Source of the DNA: Gemmatimonadales bacterium
Lineage (GTDB): Bacteria; Gemmatimonadota; Gemmatimonadetes; Gemmatimonadales; GWC2-71-9
Assembly (NCBI GenBank): GCA_036500345.1
Contig: DASYCE010000026.1
Location: forward strand, 124,001-188,000
Length of the DNA stretch: 64,000 bases
Reading direction: 5' to 3'
Shown: one piece after another, positions 54,323 to 63,072 of the stretch
Layout of the letters: the number at the start of each line of letters is the position of its first letter
How positions within the stretch are numbered: the first letter of the stretch is position 1
Position numbers and translations under genes: made by a program
The notes under the pieces: model-generated
What the model saw: the letters and a program-made list of their open reading frames with translations, nothing else
What the model was told of the DNA's origin: nothing
The model's database searches: none

Positions 54323-57300
54323 ATGCTCTGGCGTGCCCGGAGCGCCGTTGTCGTGGTCGTCCTGGGCCTCCTGACTGCATTCCCTGCCCACCTCGTGGCC
54401 CAGCAGATGGCCACCGAAACCCGCGATTCTCACCAGGCGCAGGACGCCGAGTTCGCGGCGAAGTATCGGGAGTGGACTGGGGATGCGAAGTACGGGTCGC
54501 CGCTCGTGGACCATCTCCCCACGGTCAAGGGAATCCCCTCCCCGCGAGACGTCCTGGGCTATGACGTCGGGGCACCGAAGAAGCTCACCTATTACGCCGA
54601 TATGCTGAAGTACTACCGGGCGCTCGCCAAGGCGACGCCGCGGGTCAAGGTCGAGACGATCGGCACCTCAGATGAAGGGCGCGAGCTCGTGGTCATCTGG
54701 GTGTCGTCGGACGAGAACATGAAGCACCTGCAACAGAACCGCACCAACCTCGGCAAGCTCGCTGATCCGCGCGGACTGACCGATGAACAGATCCAGCAGT
54801 TGATCGCCGGGACCAAGCCGCAATACCACCTCTTCGGCGGCCTCCACAGCGGCGAAACCGGCCCGTCGGAGATGCTGATGGAGCTCGTCTACCGCCTCGC
54901 GACCGAGACGTCGCCGCTGATCACCCAGATCCGCAACAACGTGTATGTGTCGGTTACGCCGGCCGCGGATGCCGACGGCCGCGACCGCAACGTCGACTGG
55001 TTCTACCACGGGCTCGATGTGACGGCGCAGATGGCTGCCGACAGCGCGGCGCGAGCGGGCCGTGCTGCGAACGCGCCGGGCGACAGCGCTCAACGCGGTG
55101 GCCGCGGCGGCGGCGCCGGCGGAAGAGGTGGAGCACCAGGCGGTGGCCGCGGTGGCGGCGCCGGCGCACTCCCCTACTGGGGGAAGTACGTCTTCCACGA
55201 CAACAACCGGGATATCAACCTGTCGCTGATCCAGATGCGCGACATCGCCGACTGGTACTTCACTGCGCATCCGCCGATCATGCACGACCTGCATGAATCC
55301 GAATCGCTGATGTACGACTACAGCGGCGGTCCGCCGCAGAATCCCAACCTCGATCCGATTCTCTTCTCCGAGTTGCCGTGGTACGCCAACTTCGAGATGG
55401 CACAGATGACCAAATGGGGGATGCCCGGCGTCTACGACTTCGCCTTCATGGACGGCTGGTCGCCAGGGTATCTCGGCTCGATCGCGTACAACCACAATGG
55501 CATGATGAAGATGTACGAAACGCAGTCGGGACGGGACGTCGAGCGTCCCGCCGCGCGGCGGGACAGCACGACGACGGTCGCTCGCAGCGACAGTAGTGTT
55601 CGCCGGGACAGTGCAGCGGCGGGAGCGGCAGGCGGCAGAGGTGAACGCGGAGGACGCGGAGGACGCGGAGGCACGCCCACAACCGGAGCCTCGGCCAACG
55701 GCCTCGAAGAAACCAACATCGCGACGCCGGCCGGTCGCGGCGTGGCGGGCGGTGGGCGTGGTGGTCCAGCCGCTGGCACAGGTGGAACGTTCGGCGGTCG
55801 GGAATCCGCGCCGCCGAGTGGGAAGGGCGGCTCACAGGATCGCGAGTGGTATCGCGGGCTCCCGATTCCACCCGACGCAATCGCCAACTTCAGCCGCCGC
55901 GACAACACCAACTACATGGAAACCGGAGTCCTGTCTGCGCTCCAGCTGACCGCAGCGTTCCCGAACGTCGTGGTGCAGAACTTCTACATCAAGTCGAAGA
56001 ATTCGATCGACGACTGGCGCACGCACGGCCCGGCGGCGTATGTCATTCCCGCTCGCCCAGACATGACGCGCGCCGCGCAGCTGGTGAACGTGCTGCGCAT
56101 CCAGGGCGTTGAGGTCGGCGTGGCAACCGAGCCGGTGAAGGTTGGCGACTCCACGTATGCCGCCGGATCGTACGTCATCAAGCGGAACCAGCCGTACGGG
56201 CGGCTCGTCAAGAATCTCCTGGAAAAGCAGGTCTTCCCCGATCCGAGACTCACCACGTACGACGACAGCGGCTGGTCGATGGGACTGGAGATGCTGGTCG
56301 ACGTCGTGCCCGTGGCCGATTCGTCGATTCTCGGGGCTCCCGTCACGCCGGTCACGTGGGCCAAGGTCACCGGGACGGTGCGCGGCAACGGCACGGTGGC
56401 GATTGCGGTCGCTGACTACGGATCGAACAACATGATCGCGTTGCGGTACCGGCTGAAGAACGTTCCGATGAAGATCGCCGAGGAGTCGTTCAGCGTGAAC
56501 AACGTCACGATGCCGGCCGGGTCCTTCGTCATTGCCGATGCGACCGATGCCGCTGCGATCCGCGCCGCCATCGACTCCCTCGGCCTCACCGCGGCCAACC
56601 TCGATGCGATGCCAACGGTGCCGATGCATGACGCCAACGTGCCGCGCGTCGCGATCTACTCCCAGTGGAACAGCACCCAGGATCTCGGCTGGTATCGCCT
56701 GACGTTCGACAACTATCACATTCCGTACGACCTGATCTTCAAGGAGCGGGTGGCGAAAGGCGACCTCAAGAAGGACTACGATGTCATCGTGATGGCCGAC
56801 CAGAACATCAACAAGCAAGCGGTAATGCAGAAGGCCGCCGCGCGCCCGCAACCTTACGAGAAAAGCGACAAGTATCAGTTCCTCGGGATGTACGGGTCGA
56901 CACATGACATGAGTGGCGGATTCGGCCAGCCGGGCGTCGATGCCTTCCAGCAGTTCCTCGATCAGGGAGGGACGCTGGTCGCGATCGGCCAGGCGGTGCA
57001 CTTTCCGATCGACTTCGGGTGGGCGCGGACCACCGACACCAGCAATGTCCCGGGGCTCACGTCACAGAATCCGATCGTCACGGGCGAGATCGTCAATCAC
57101 AAGTCGCCGATCTTCTACGGCTACGACAAGACCATGATCCCGATCAAGTACGTTGGGGGACCATCCTTGCGGGTCGGCACGGCAGACGAAGGCAACGTGC
57201 TGGCGCGCTACGAGGGCGGCGACGCGTCCGTGTTGTCGGGATTGATGGTCGGCGCCGATGCGCTCAAGGGGCGGGCATTTGCGGTCGACGTCCCCGGGGC

Positions 57301-57436
57301 GTACAACGGCCACGGCCGCGTGGTGCTCTTCACCAACAACCCGATCTATCGCTGGCAGAACCACGGCGAATTCAACATGGTCTTCAACGCCGTGATGAAC
57401 TGGGATGACGAGGTCGCGGCCAAGCCAGTGCCGTAG
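54323..57436 (+). CDS. Exported M14-family zinc carboxypeptidase, large, with Gly/Arg-rich insertions
   Basis: About 1037 residues. A signal peptide (VVVVVLGLLTAFPAHLVAQQ) precedes an M14 domain: the zinc ligands HxxE are in FGGLHSGETGPSEMLMELVYRL, and MHDLHESESLMYDY supplies a third His candidate. TIGTSDEGREL and TPAADADGRDRNVDW fit the fold. Two low-complexity insertions rich in Gly and Arg interrupt it (around residues 245-275 and 430-510). The C-terminal part, with MADQNINKQ and SGGFGQPGVDAFQQFLDQGG, looks like a glutamine-amidotransferase-like accessory domain. The start ATG 54323 suits the signal peptide; TTG 54296 or GTG 54305 are possible. Substrate unknown. Confidence 0.85.
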   Translation: MLWRARSAVVVVVLGLLTAFPAHLVAQQMATETRDSHQAQDAEFAAKYREWTGDAKYGSPLVDHLPTVKGIPSPRDVLGYDVGAPKKLTYYADMLKYYRALAKATPRVKVETIGTSDEGRELVVIWVSSDENMKHLQQNRTNLGKLADPRGLTDEQIQQLIAGTKPQYHLFGGLHSGETGPSEMLMELVYRLATETSPLITQIRNNVYVSVTPAADADGRDRNVDWFYHGLDVTAQMAADSAARAGRAANAPGDSAQRGGRGGGAGGRGGAPGGGRGGGAGALPYWGKYVFHDNNRDINLSLIQMRDIADWYFTAHPPIMHDLHESESLMYDYSGGPPQNPNLDPILFSELPWYANFEMAQMTKWGMPGVYDFAFMDGWSPGYLGSIAYNHNGMMKMYETQSGRDVERPAARRDSTTTVARSDSSVRRDSAAAGAAGGRGERGGRGGRGGTPTTGASANGLEETNIATPAGRGVAGGGRGGPAAGTGGTFGGRESAPPSGKGGSQDREWYRGLPIPPDAIANFSRRDNTNYMETGVLSALQLTAAFPNVVVQNFYIKSKNSIDDWRTHGPAAYVIPARPDMTRAAQLVNVLRIQGVEVGVATEPVKVGDSTYAAGSYVIKRNQPYGRLVKNLLEKQVFPDPRLTTYDDSGWSMGLEMLVDVVPVADSSILGAPVTPVTWAKVTGTVRGNGTVAIAVADYGSNNMIALRYRLKNVPMKIAEESFSVNNVTMPAGSFVIADATDAAAIRAAIDSLGLTAANLDAMPTVPMHDANVPRVAIYSQWNSTQDLGWYRLTFDNYHIPYDLIFKERVAKGDLKKDYDVIVMADQNINKQAVMQKAAARPQPYEKSDKYQFLGMYGSTHDMSGGFGQPGVDAFQQFLDQGGTLVAIGQAVHFPIDFGWARTTDTSNVPGLTSQNPIVTGEIVNHKSPIFYGYDKTMIPIKYVGGPSLRVGTADEGNVLARYEGGDASVLSGLMVGADALKGRAFAVDVPGAYNGHGRVVLFTNNPIYRWQNHGEFNMVFNAVMNWDDEVAAKPVP

Positions 57437-57445
57437 CAGCCGGCC

Positions 57446-59068
57446 TCACTCGGTCAGGTACAGCCCTGTCGTCCGTACCTGATCGAGCAGATCGGCACGA
57501 TGCCGTGCCGCTTCCATCATTTCCGGCGGCGCGCCAAGGAGTTCGAGGAGGAGGAGTGCGCTCCGCGATTGCGCCGGGCCAGGTGTGAGTCGATGATGAA
57601 AGACCAGCTGTCCGTCGACGACTGCATCGGTGAAGTGGTACGGCAGGTAGAGACCCGCCAGGAGATCGACGAGCTCACCGTCGTGGGTTGCCGCAATCAC
57701 GACGTGCGGCGAGGGTTGACCATCCCGAGAGCGCAGCAGCTCGCGGAGCACTCCTTCGGCCGCGGCAATCCGCTCATTGGTATTGGTGCCGCGAAACACT
57801 TCATCAAGCAGAAACATCCGCGGCTCAAGTTCCCCGCTCTCCTTGATCATCGCCACCACACGTTCGGCCTGACTCAAGTACGAGCTCTTTCCGGATTCCA
57901 GATCATCGTCCGAGCGCATCCCGCTGCAGACGATCGATGCCGGCCCGCGGTAGCCAGTCGCCGGCACTGTGTTGACGGTGCGAGCGAGCAGCACAACCGT
58001 GCCAAACGTTCGAAGCCAGGTCGATTTGCCGGACATGTTGGAGCCGGTGATCAGCACGCCGGCCGGCTGGCCGATCGTGATCGAATTGCGAATGGCGTCG
58101 GGGAGAAGCGGATGCCAGGCGTCGGTCACGACGTAACCGGGCTCTGCCGTGATTGTCGGGCACGACCATTGTTCCGGTCGTGCGCGGAGTGAAGCGATGC
58201 TTTGCGCCACATCTGTGTCTCCGACAAACGCCAGCACCTCGAAGAGCGCATCGCGGTGATGGCGCAGTGCGCGCGAGACCCGCACCATCGCGTTGGCATC
58301 GAGGAGAAGGACGATGTTGAGGTATTCCCATAATCCATCGAGGAGCTCGTTCCCGGTCCCCTGGAGTCCCACAAGCAACAACGGCGCGCGGAGTGGCAGC
58401 AGCACGCCGAGCGCTTGCGCGATCCGCTCACCTCGTCTTGGGGAGGCGAGGCCAGCTTGGCCGCTGAGCTCCCGGGCGACATCGAGGATGCCGCCGAGCG
58501 CCCGGAGCGGCGCGATGACGTGTGCGGTCCGGGTGAACAGCCTGTGCCGAATCCAGATTCCCGCAAAGACAAGTGGCACGAGAACCAGGAACGCCCGCGG
58601 CCAGAACGGGACCATGACCGCAGAGCCGACCAGCGCGATGGATAGCACCGGCAGCCACGCCATCCAGCTCGGCGCAGGAACAGCATCGGGGTCGGTCAGG
58701 TCCCAGAGATCGCTCCGATCGCCGAGGCGCATGAGGAGAAGCTGGAGCTTCTCGCGCTCCTCGGCCGACGTTGCGAAGTTAGCGATCGCACGTTCGAGTT
58801 CGTCGCGCTCGGCTGCATCCGGCAACGACCGCAATCGGGCATAGAGGGCTTGACGGCCGAGCGTGGTAAGTGAGTTGTCGATAGCATCGAGTATTTCGTC
58901 GAGGAGGAGGTCGCGCGCGGTCTCCGCGGATATGCGGGCGCGGGCTGGATCGCGCCGACACGACATGGCGTGGAGCGCGTCGTCGCGGCGCCGAATCGTC
59001 GGAGGAGCACGGCGCACGCCCCATGCGGCCCGCAATTGCTGGAGCAGTCGACCGACGCGACGACTCAT
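57446..59068 (-). CDS. Membrane-anchored MutS-like ATPase
   Basis: 540 residues. The C-terminal half is a MutS domain V ATPase: Walker A TGSNMSGKSTWL (342-352), then SSYLSQAERVVAMI, Walker B MFLLDEVFRGTNTNER and IAATHDGELVDL. A core lever/clamp-like helical region precedes it. Two hydrophobic helices at about 136-155 and 157-174 (MAWLPVLSIALVGSAVMVPF and the next) anchor it in the membrane, and the mismatch-recognition domain I is absent. It is thus not classical MutS. The ATG at 59068 overlaps the tag stop (ATGA); longer open sequence upstream lies over tag and is not used. Role unknown; coupling to a DNA-repair glycosylase is notable. Confidence 0.85.
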   Translation of the reverse strand: MSRRVGRLLQQLRAAWGVRRAPPTIRRRDDALHAMSCRRDPARARISAETARDLLLDEILDAIDNSLTTLGRQALYARLRSLPDAAERDELERAIANFATSAEEREKLQLLLMRLGDRSDLWDLTDPDAVPAPSWMAWLPVLSIALVGSAVMVPFWPRAFLVLVPLVFAGIWIRHRLFTRTAHVIAPLRALGGILDVARELSGQAGLASPRRGERIAQALGVLLPLRAPLLLVGLQGTGNELLDGLWEYLNIVLLLDANAMVRVSRALRHHRDALFEVLAFVGDTDVAQSIASLRARPEQWSCPTITAEPGYVVTDAWHPLLPDAIRNSITIGQPAGVLITGSNMSGKSTWLRTFGTVVLLARTVNTVPATGYRGPASIVCSGMRSDDDLESGKSSYLSQAERVVAMIKESGELEPRMFLLDEVFRGTNTNERIAAAEGVLRELLRSRDGQPSPHVVIAATHDGELVDLLAGLYLPYHFTDAVVDGQLVFHHRLTPGPAQSRSALLLLELLGAPPEMMEAARHRADLLDQVRTTGLYLTE

Positions 59069-59664
59069 CGACTTGCGGCCCGCCCCCCCACACCCAGCTC
59101 CCGATACCTGAAACAGCTGACCAGGTGATCGTTGACCAGCCCTGTCGCCTGCATGAAGGCGTAGCAGATCGTCGTGCCGACAAAACGGAATCCCCGCCGC
59201 TTGAGATCCTTGCTCATCGCATCCGATTGCGGGGTGCTCGCGGGGACGTCGCCGTGACCACGCCGCCGCTCCTGACGCGGCGCACCATCGACGAACTGCC
59301 AGATGTACCGGTCGAACGATGCGAACTCGCGCTGCACGACGAGGAAGGCACGGGCATTCGAGACGGTGCTTTCGATCTTGAGCCGGTTGCGGACGATCCC
59401 GGGATTCTGCATCAGCCGTTCGACTCTCGCCGGCGTGTAGCGGGCAACCTTCGCCACGTCCCACTCGCTGAACGCCTCACGGTAGTTGTCGCGCTTGGCG
59501 AGGATCGTTGACCAGCTCAGGCCGGCCTGTGCGCCCTCGAGGGTAAGAAACTCGAAGAACCGCGTGTCGTCATGCACGGGAACGCCCCACTCCCGATCGT
59601 GGTACGCGATATCGAGTTCCTTGCGCGCCCAGGTGCAGCGCGGTGTGTCAGTCGGTCGCGGCAT
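59065..59664 (-). CDS. tag: DNA-3-methyladenine glycosylase I
   Basis: Removes 3-methyladenine from alkylated DNA. 199 residues. The family's zinc ligands are visible: Cys in PRCTWA, His in AYHDREWGVPV, and His and Cys in VNDHLVSCFRY. FFEFLTLEGAQAGLSWSTIL and RGFRFVGTTICYAFMQATG are signature blocks, the former with the catalytic-pocket Glu. A strong Shine-Dalgarno (AAGGAGGAGCG then ATG) sits just after the upstream hairpin. Its stop overlaps the MutS-like gene. Confidence 0.95.
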   Translation of the reverse strand: MPRPTDTPRCTWARKELDIAYHDREWGVPVHDDTRFFEFLTLEGAQAGLSWSTILAKRDNYREAFSEWDVAKVARYTPARVERLMQNPGIVRNRLKIESTVSNARAFLVVQREFASFDRYIWQFVDGAPRQERRRGHGDVPASTPQSDAMSKDLKRRGFRFVGTTICYAFMQATGLVNDHLVSCFRYRELGVGGRAASR

Positions 59665-59682
59665 CGCTCCTCCTTAAATGAA

Positions 59683-59715
59683 CGCGCGTGCCCACGGAAT
59701 CCGCGGGCACGCGCG
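59683..59715 (-). terminator. Strong hairpin after the LVIVD gene
   Basis: CGCGCGTGCCC pairs with GGGCACGCGCG, and CGG with CCG, around an AAT loop, giving about 14 base pairs with one internal mismatch. It starts 17 bases beyond the LVIVD-protein stop and is followed on the minus strand by TTCATTT. A good terminator separating the LVIVD transcript from tag-mutS-like. Confidence 0.75.
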
Positions 59716-59732
59716 CTCACTATGGTAACCGA

Positions 59733-61826
59733 TCAGATACCGCTCTTGGCGTCCTTCGCTCCACCCGCCGAGGCACGGGCGAGATCGCGGGCAGCCTGGG
59801 CCATCCACTGCACCCGCTGTCCATCGGTCGCCGACTTGGCGTCGCCGTCGAGCTGCGTGGCAATCTTGTTGAGCTCGCTCGCGCGGGCGGCGCCGTGCGC
59901 CTTCTCTGCCGCGTCGATTTCCTTCCAGAGCGCTTCACGTCGCGCCTGGGGGAGGCCGTTGTCGCGGTCGAGCTGGTCGAGGTACGACTTGACGACGGGG
60001 AACGCCGCCGGCCAGACAAGCTTCGGCTGGTCCTGCGGGTTGAACTGGTCCATATGGATCAGCTTGGCCGCATCGATCTCGTTCTGGGAGAGGAACTCGC
60101 TCGGCGTCAGATCGAAGATGTCGATCCCGCGGGCGATTTCCGAGGCATAAATGTGGCCGTTGTACCAGTAGCCGCACCAGAACCCGCCGATCACGATCCC
60201 GGTCGACTGCGAGTCGGCCTTCTCCGGGTGATTCGGAATCGGACCGCGATCGAAGTAGGCAATCTCCTGCACATGATCGGGATTGCTGAAGTCGAAGACG
60301 TCGACGCCGCCCTGATACCACCCCTGCACCATGATGTCGCGACCGGGCACGGGCAACAGCGAGCCGTTGTGAGCGACGCAGTTTTCCGCTTCGGTCTGCG
60401 CAGCCGGCATCTTGAAATAGGCGTGGCGGGTCAGCTTGCCGTTGTTGATGGTGAAGACCGCGTCGCTGCCCCAGTTGAGCGGATCGATCGCGCGGCAACG
60501 CGCACCGGTACCGCCGCCCCACTCATCGGTGAAGACCACCTTCTTGGCGTCGTTGCTGAATGTCGCCGAATGCCAGAAGGAGAAGTTGGTGTCGCCGACA
60601 AAGTCGAGGCGGGTCGGATTGAGCGGGTTCTTGATGTCGAGCAGCAGGCCGAGACCGGCACAGGCGCCACCAGCGAGCCCGGCCGACGGATAGACCGTGA
60701 TGTCGTGGCACTGATTCGGACCGGCATTCGGATCGCGCGGCGCGCCACCCCGGCCGCCGCGACCGGCAGCCCCCGCGGTAAAGCGTGTCACGATCGCCTG
60801 CATCGCTGCCTGTGAGTCAGCCGCCGTCGGTGCACCGGTGCCACCGCGCGCCTTCTCGATGCTGTCGATCACCGGCGTCACCATTGCCGGCGGAAGCTGG
60901 GCAAGATTGATTCGGTCGGTCGGCGCGCCGCGCCCACCGCCCCGCCCACCCCGGCCCCGCGCCGCCGCGGTGTCGCCCGGCGGATTGCCGTGCGCCGGAC
61001 CGTTGCTCCGCAATCCTTCGAAGATCCGTGCGCCCGCGACGACCTTCGCATCCTCGGGGTGTGCCAATGGCACCTTGATGATCTCGATGCGGAAACGTGC
61101 CGAGTTGGTCGAGTCGCCGCGGTCGATGCATCCGGCCATCTCGTTTGAATCACGAACCCCGGAGGTGCCGGAGATATACACGTAGAGATTGTTCTTGTCG
61201 TTGGGATCCTGTACCAGCGTGTGTGTGTGCGAGCCGCGGCAGTTCTGCACGTTGGCGACGACCTTCGGGTGCGCAATATCGGAGATGTCGAAGATACGGA
61301 CGCCGATCATCCGGTCGGCGCCGCTCTGCACGCCACCGGCCTTGCAATCCTTCCGGTCGCCGGTGCTCTCGGACGAAATGAAGAGCAGGTTGCCCCAGAC
61401 CGACGGATCGCCCTGCGAGGTGGGGCAATAGTACGCCGTCTTGATGAAGGGCTCCGAGGGGTTCGACACGTCCCAGATCTGGAAGCCGGAGAAATTCCCC
61501 TGGATGACGTAGTTCCCCTTGAACGCGAGATCGGAGTTCGCGTAGGTCAGGCCGCCGGCGTGATCGAAGACGTCCGGCTTGGCGTGATGCCCAACCAGTC
61601 GCATGTTCTTCTGCGCCGTACCTGCGTCATCGAATCCCGAGTGCAGACCGACGCGCGGGTCAGTGAGGGACGCGGCCATCGAATCGCGCGCTTCGGGAAC
61701 GCCATTGCGCCCGTCGCGACTCGCCCTGCCCTGCGCCGAGAGTGTGGCGACCGACGCGGCCACAGCCAACGCCGATGCGCCGAGGATGCGGAGCCCGTGA
61801 AGAGCGCCAGAACGGATCGACTGCAT
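59733..61826 (-). CDS. Exported LVIVD-repeat beta-propeller protein
   Basis: 697 residues with a signal peptide (LGASALAVAASVATLSAQG). The body has LVIVD-type repeats: GFQIWDVSNPSEP, GVRIFDISDIAHPKVVA, LGLLLDIKNPLNPTRLDF, GVDVFDFSNPDHVQEIAYF and GIDIFDLTPSEF, giving a surface beta-propeller. Two Gly/Arg-rich stretches (ARGRGGRGGGRGAP and GAAGRGGRGGAP) resemble those in the M14 peptidase. Conserved His and Cys (NCRGSHTHTLVQDP; CHDITVYPSAG) may bind metal. The helical tail is charged. The DUF305 gene ends six bases upstream of its ATG, so the two are co-transcribed. Exact role unknown. Confidence 0.85.
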   Translation of the reverse strand: MQSIRSGALHGLRILGASALAVAASVATLSAQGRASRDGRNGVPEARDSMAASLTDPRVGLHSGFDDAGTAQKNMRLVGHHAKPDVFDHAGGLTYANSDLAFKGNYVIQGNFSGFQIWDVSNPSEPFIKTAYYCPTSQGDPSVWGNLLFISSESTGDRKDCKAGGVQSGADRMIGVRIFDISDIAHPKVVANVQNCRGSHTHTLVQDPNDKNNLYVYISGTSGVRDSNEMAGCIDRGDSTNSARFRIEIIKVPLAHPEDAKVVAGARIFEGLRSNGPAHGNPPGDTAAARGRGGRGGGRGAPTDRINLAQLPPAMVTPVIDSIEKARGGTGAPTAADSQAAMQAIVTRFTAGAAGRGGRGGAPRDPNAGPNQCHDITVYPSAGLAGGACAGLGLLLDIKNPLNPTRLDFVGDTNFSFWHSATFSNDAKKVVFTDEWGGGTGARCRAIDPLNWGSDAVFTINNGKLTRHAYFKMPAAQTEAENCVAHNGSLLPVPGRDIMVQGWYQGGVDVFDFSNPDHVQEIAYFDRGPIPNHPEKADSQSTGIVIGGFWCGYWYNGHIYASEIARGIDIFDLTPSEFLSQNEIDAAKLIHMDQFNPQDQPKLVWPAAFPVVKSYLDQLDRDNGLPQARREALWKEIDAAEKAHGAARASELNKIATQLDGDAKSATDGQRVQWMAQAARDLARASAGGAKDAKSGI

Positions 61827-61832
61827 GCGATG

Positions 61833-62477
61833 CTACTCCTTGGTGTAGGCGGACAACATTCCCTGCATGACGCGAATCTCGGCCGACTGATCGGCCTGCA
61901 CAGTATTGGCAAAGGCGAAGATATCGGCTTGCTGGCCGGCGTCGGCGTCGAAGAGCGACTGCACCATGCCGAGCGCGCCCTCGTGGTGCTGGATCATGAA
62001 GGTCAGGAAGAGCTGGTCGAAGGTGGCGCCCCGCGACGCATCGAGGAGGGCCATCTGATCGGGGGTGAGCATCCCGGGCATCATGTGCATGCTCATGTCC
62101 ATGGCGCCTTTGCTCATCCCCGGCATGTTCATCCCTGCCATCGACGTCGATGCGGTATCGTGATGGAGGTAGCCAAGAGGATCGGGGGCGTCGAGGTGGC
62201 GCTCCAGGAGCCATCCCTGCATGAGCTTGATCTCGCTCTCCTGGGTCAGCGCCACCTTCTTGCAGAAAAGCGCGACCTGCTGGCTGGCGCCGTGGGTGTT
62301 GGCCCAACCGGCCATCGCCACGGCCTGCGCGTGATGGTAGATCATTCCCTGCATGAACTGGACGTCGGCTGCGGTGTAGTCGTGGGCTTGTGCTGCGGCA
62401 GGATGAGTCACGATGCACGATGCAACTATCGCGATAGCTGGCCAGAGATGGCGACTTCGTGGCGGGGACTCCCGCAT
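61833..62477 (-). CDS. Exported DUF305 protein with Met/His-rich segment
   Basis: 214 residues: signal peptide ending AAAQA, then a DUF305 four-helix bundle with the paired motifs FMQGMIYHHAQAVAMA and FLTFMIQHHEGALGMV. Between them is a Met-rich linker (MAGMNMPGMSK and MDMSMHMMPGM, about residues 113-135). Methionine and His-His clusters suggest copper or silver binding; the cyanobacterial copper protein CopM carries this domain. Followed closely by the LVIVD gene, so both probably act together in the periplasm. The 120 bases up to dut hold no gene. Confidence 0.88.
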   Translation of the reverse strand: MRESPPRSRHLWPAIAIVASCIVTHPAAAQAHDYTAADVQFMQGMIYHHAQAVAMAGWANTHGASQQVALFCKKVALTQESEIKLMQGWLLERHLDAPDPLGYLHHDTASTSMAGMNMPGMSKGAMDMSMHMMPGMLTPDQMALLDASRGATFDQLFLTFMIQHHEGALGMVQSLFDADAGQQADIFAFANTVQADQSAEIRVMQGMLSAYTKE

Positions 62478-62597
62478 CGTCGGAACGTGCTCCTCGCGGC
62501 GAGGTGAACGCAGAACTGTATCGTAAACAGAAGGGACGGCGCGCGCTACTGGCCCGAGCGACCACCACTCACCATCAGGGCGTCTGAAGCAGCTTTC

Positions 62598-63044
62598 CTA
62601 CCGCCCAGTGCTTCCGAATCCGCCGCCGCCCCGATCGGTCGCCGGCAATTCGCTGACCTCGTGAAAGACCACCGGTTCCACGCGTTGCACCAGCAGCTGC
62701 GCGATCCGTTCACCCCGACGGATCTCGAACGCCGCATCACCGTGATTGATCAGGATGACGCGAATCTCGCCGCGATAGTCGCTATCGACCGTGGCGGGCG
62801 AGTTGGGAAGCGAGATGCCGTGCTTGAGCGCCAATCCCGATCGCGGACGGAGTTGCAGCTCGTATCCGTGCGGAACGGCAACGGCGAACCCGGTCGGCAC
62901 GAGCTCTCGCGCCCCCGCCTCGATGGTGACGTCGACGGCCGACACGATGTCCATGCCGGCGGCACCAGCCGTGGCGCGTGCCGGGAGCGGCAACCCGGCG
63001 CCGTGAGGGAGCCGGGTGATGAGGACGGTGAGCGTGTCAGTCAC
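62598..63044 (-). CDS. dut: Deoxyuridine 5'-triphosphate nucleotidohydrolase
   Basis: Trimeric dUTPase, 148 residues, keeping uracil out of DNA and making dUMP. All five motifs are present: AGMDIVSA (1), [12 protein letters not shown] (2), [16 protein letters not shown] (3, catalytic Asp), [10 protein letters not shown] (4) and [11 protein letters not shown] (5). GTG start at 63044, 28 bases after the ald stop, so it follows ald in one transcript. Confidence 0.95.
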   Translation of the reverse strand: MTDTLTVLITRLPHGAGLPLPARATAGAAGMDIVSAVDVTIEAGARELVPTGFAVAVPHGYELQLRPRSGLALKHGISLPNSPATVDSDYRGEIRVILINHGDAAFEIRRGERIAQLLVQRVEPVVFHEVSELPATDRGGGGFGSTGR

Positions 63045-63072
63045 GCCGTGTCATACCGGGCACAGCGAAGGA

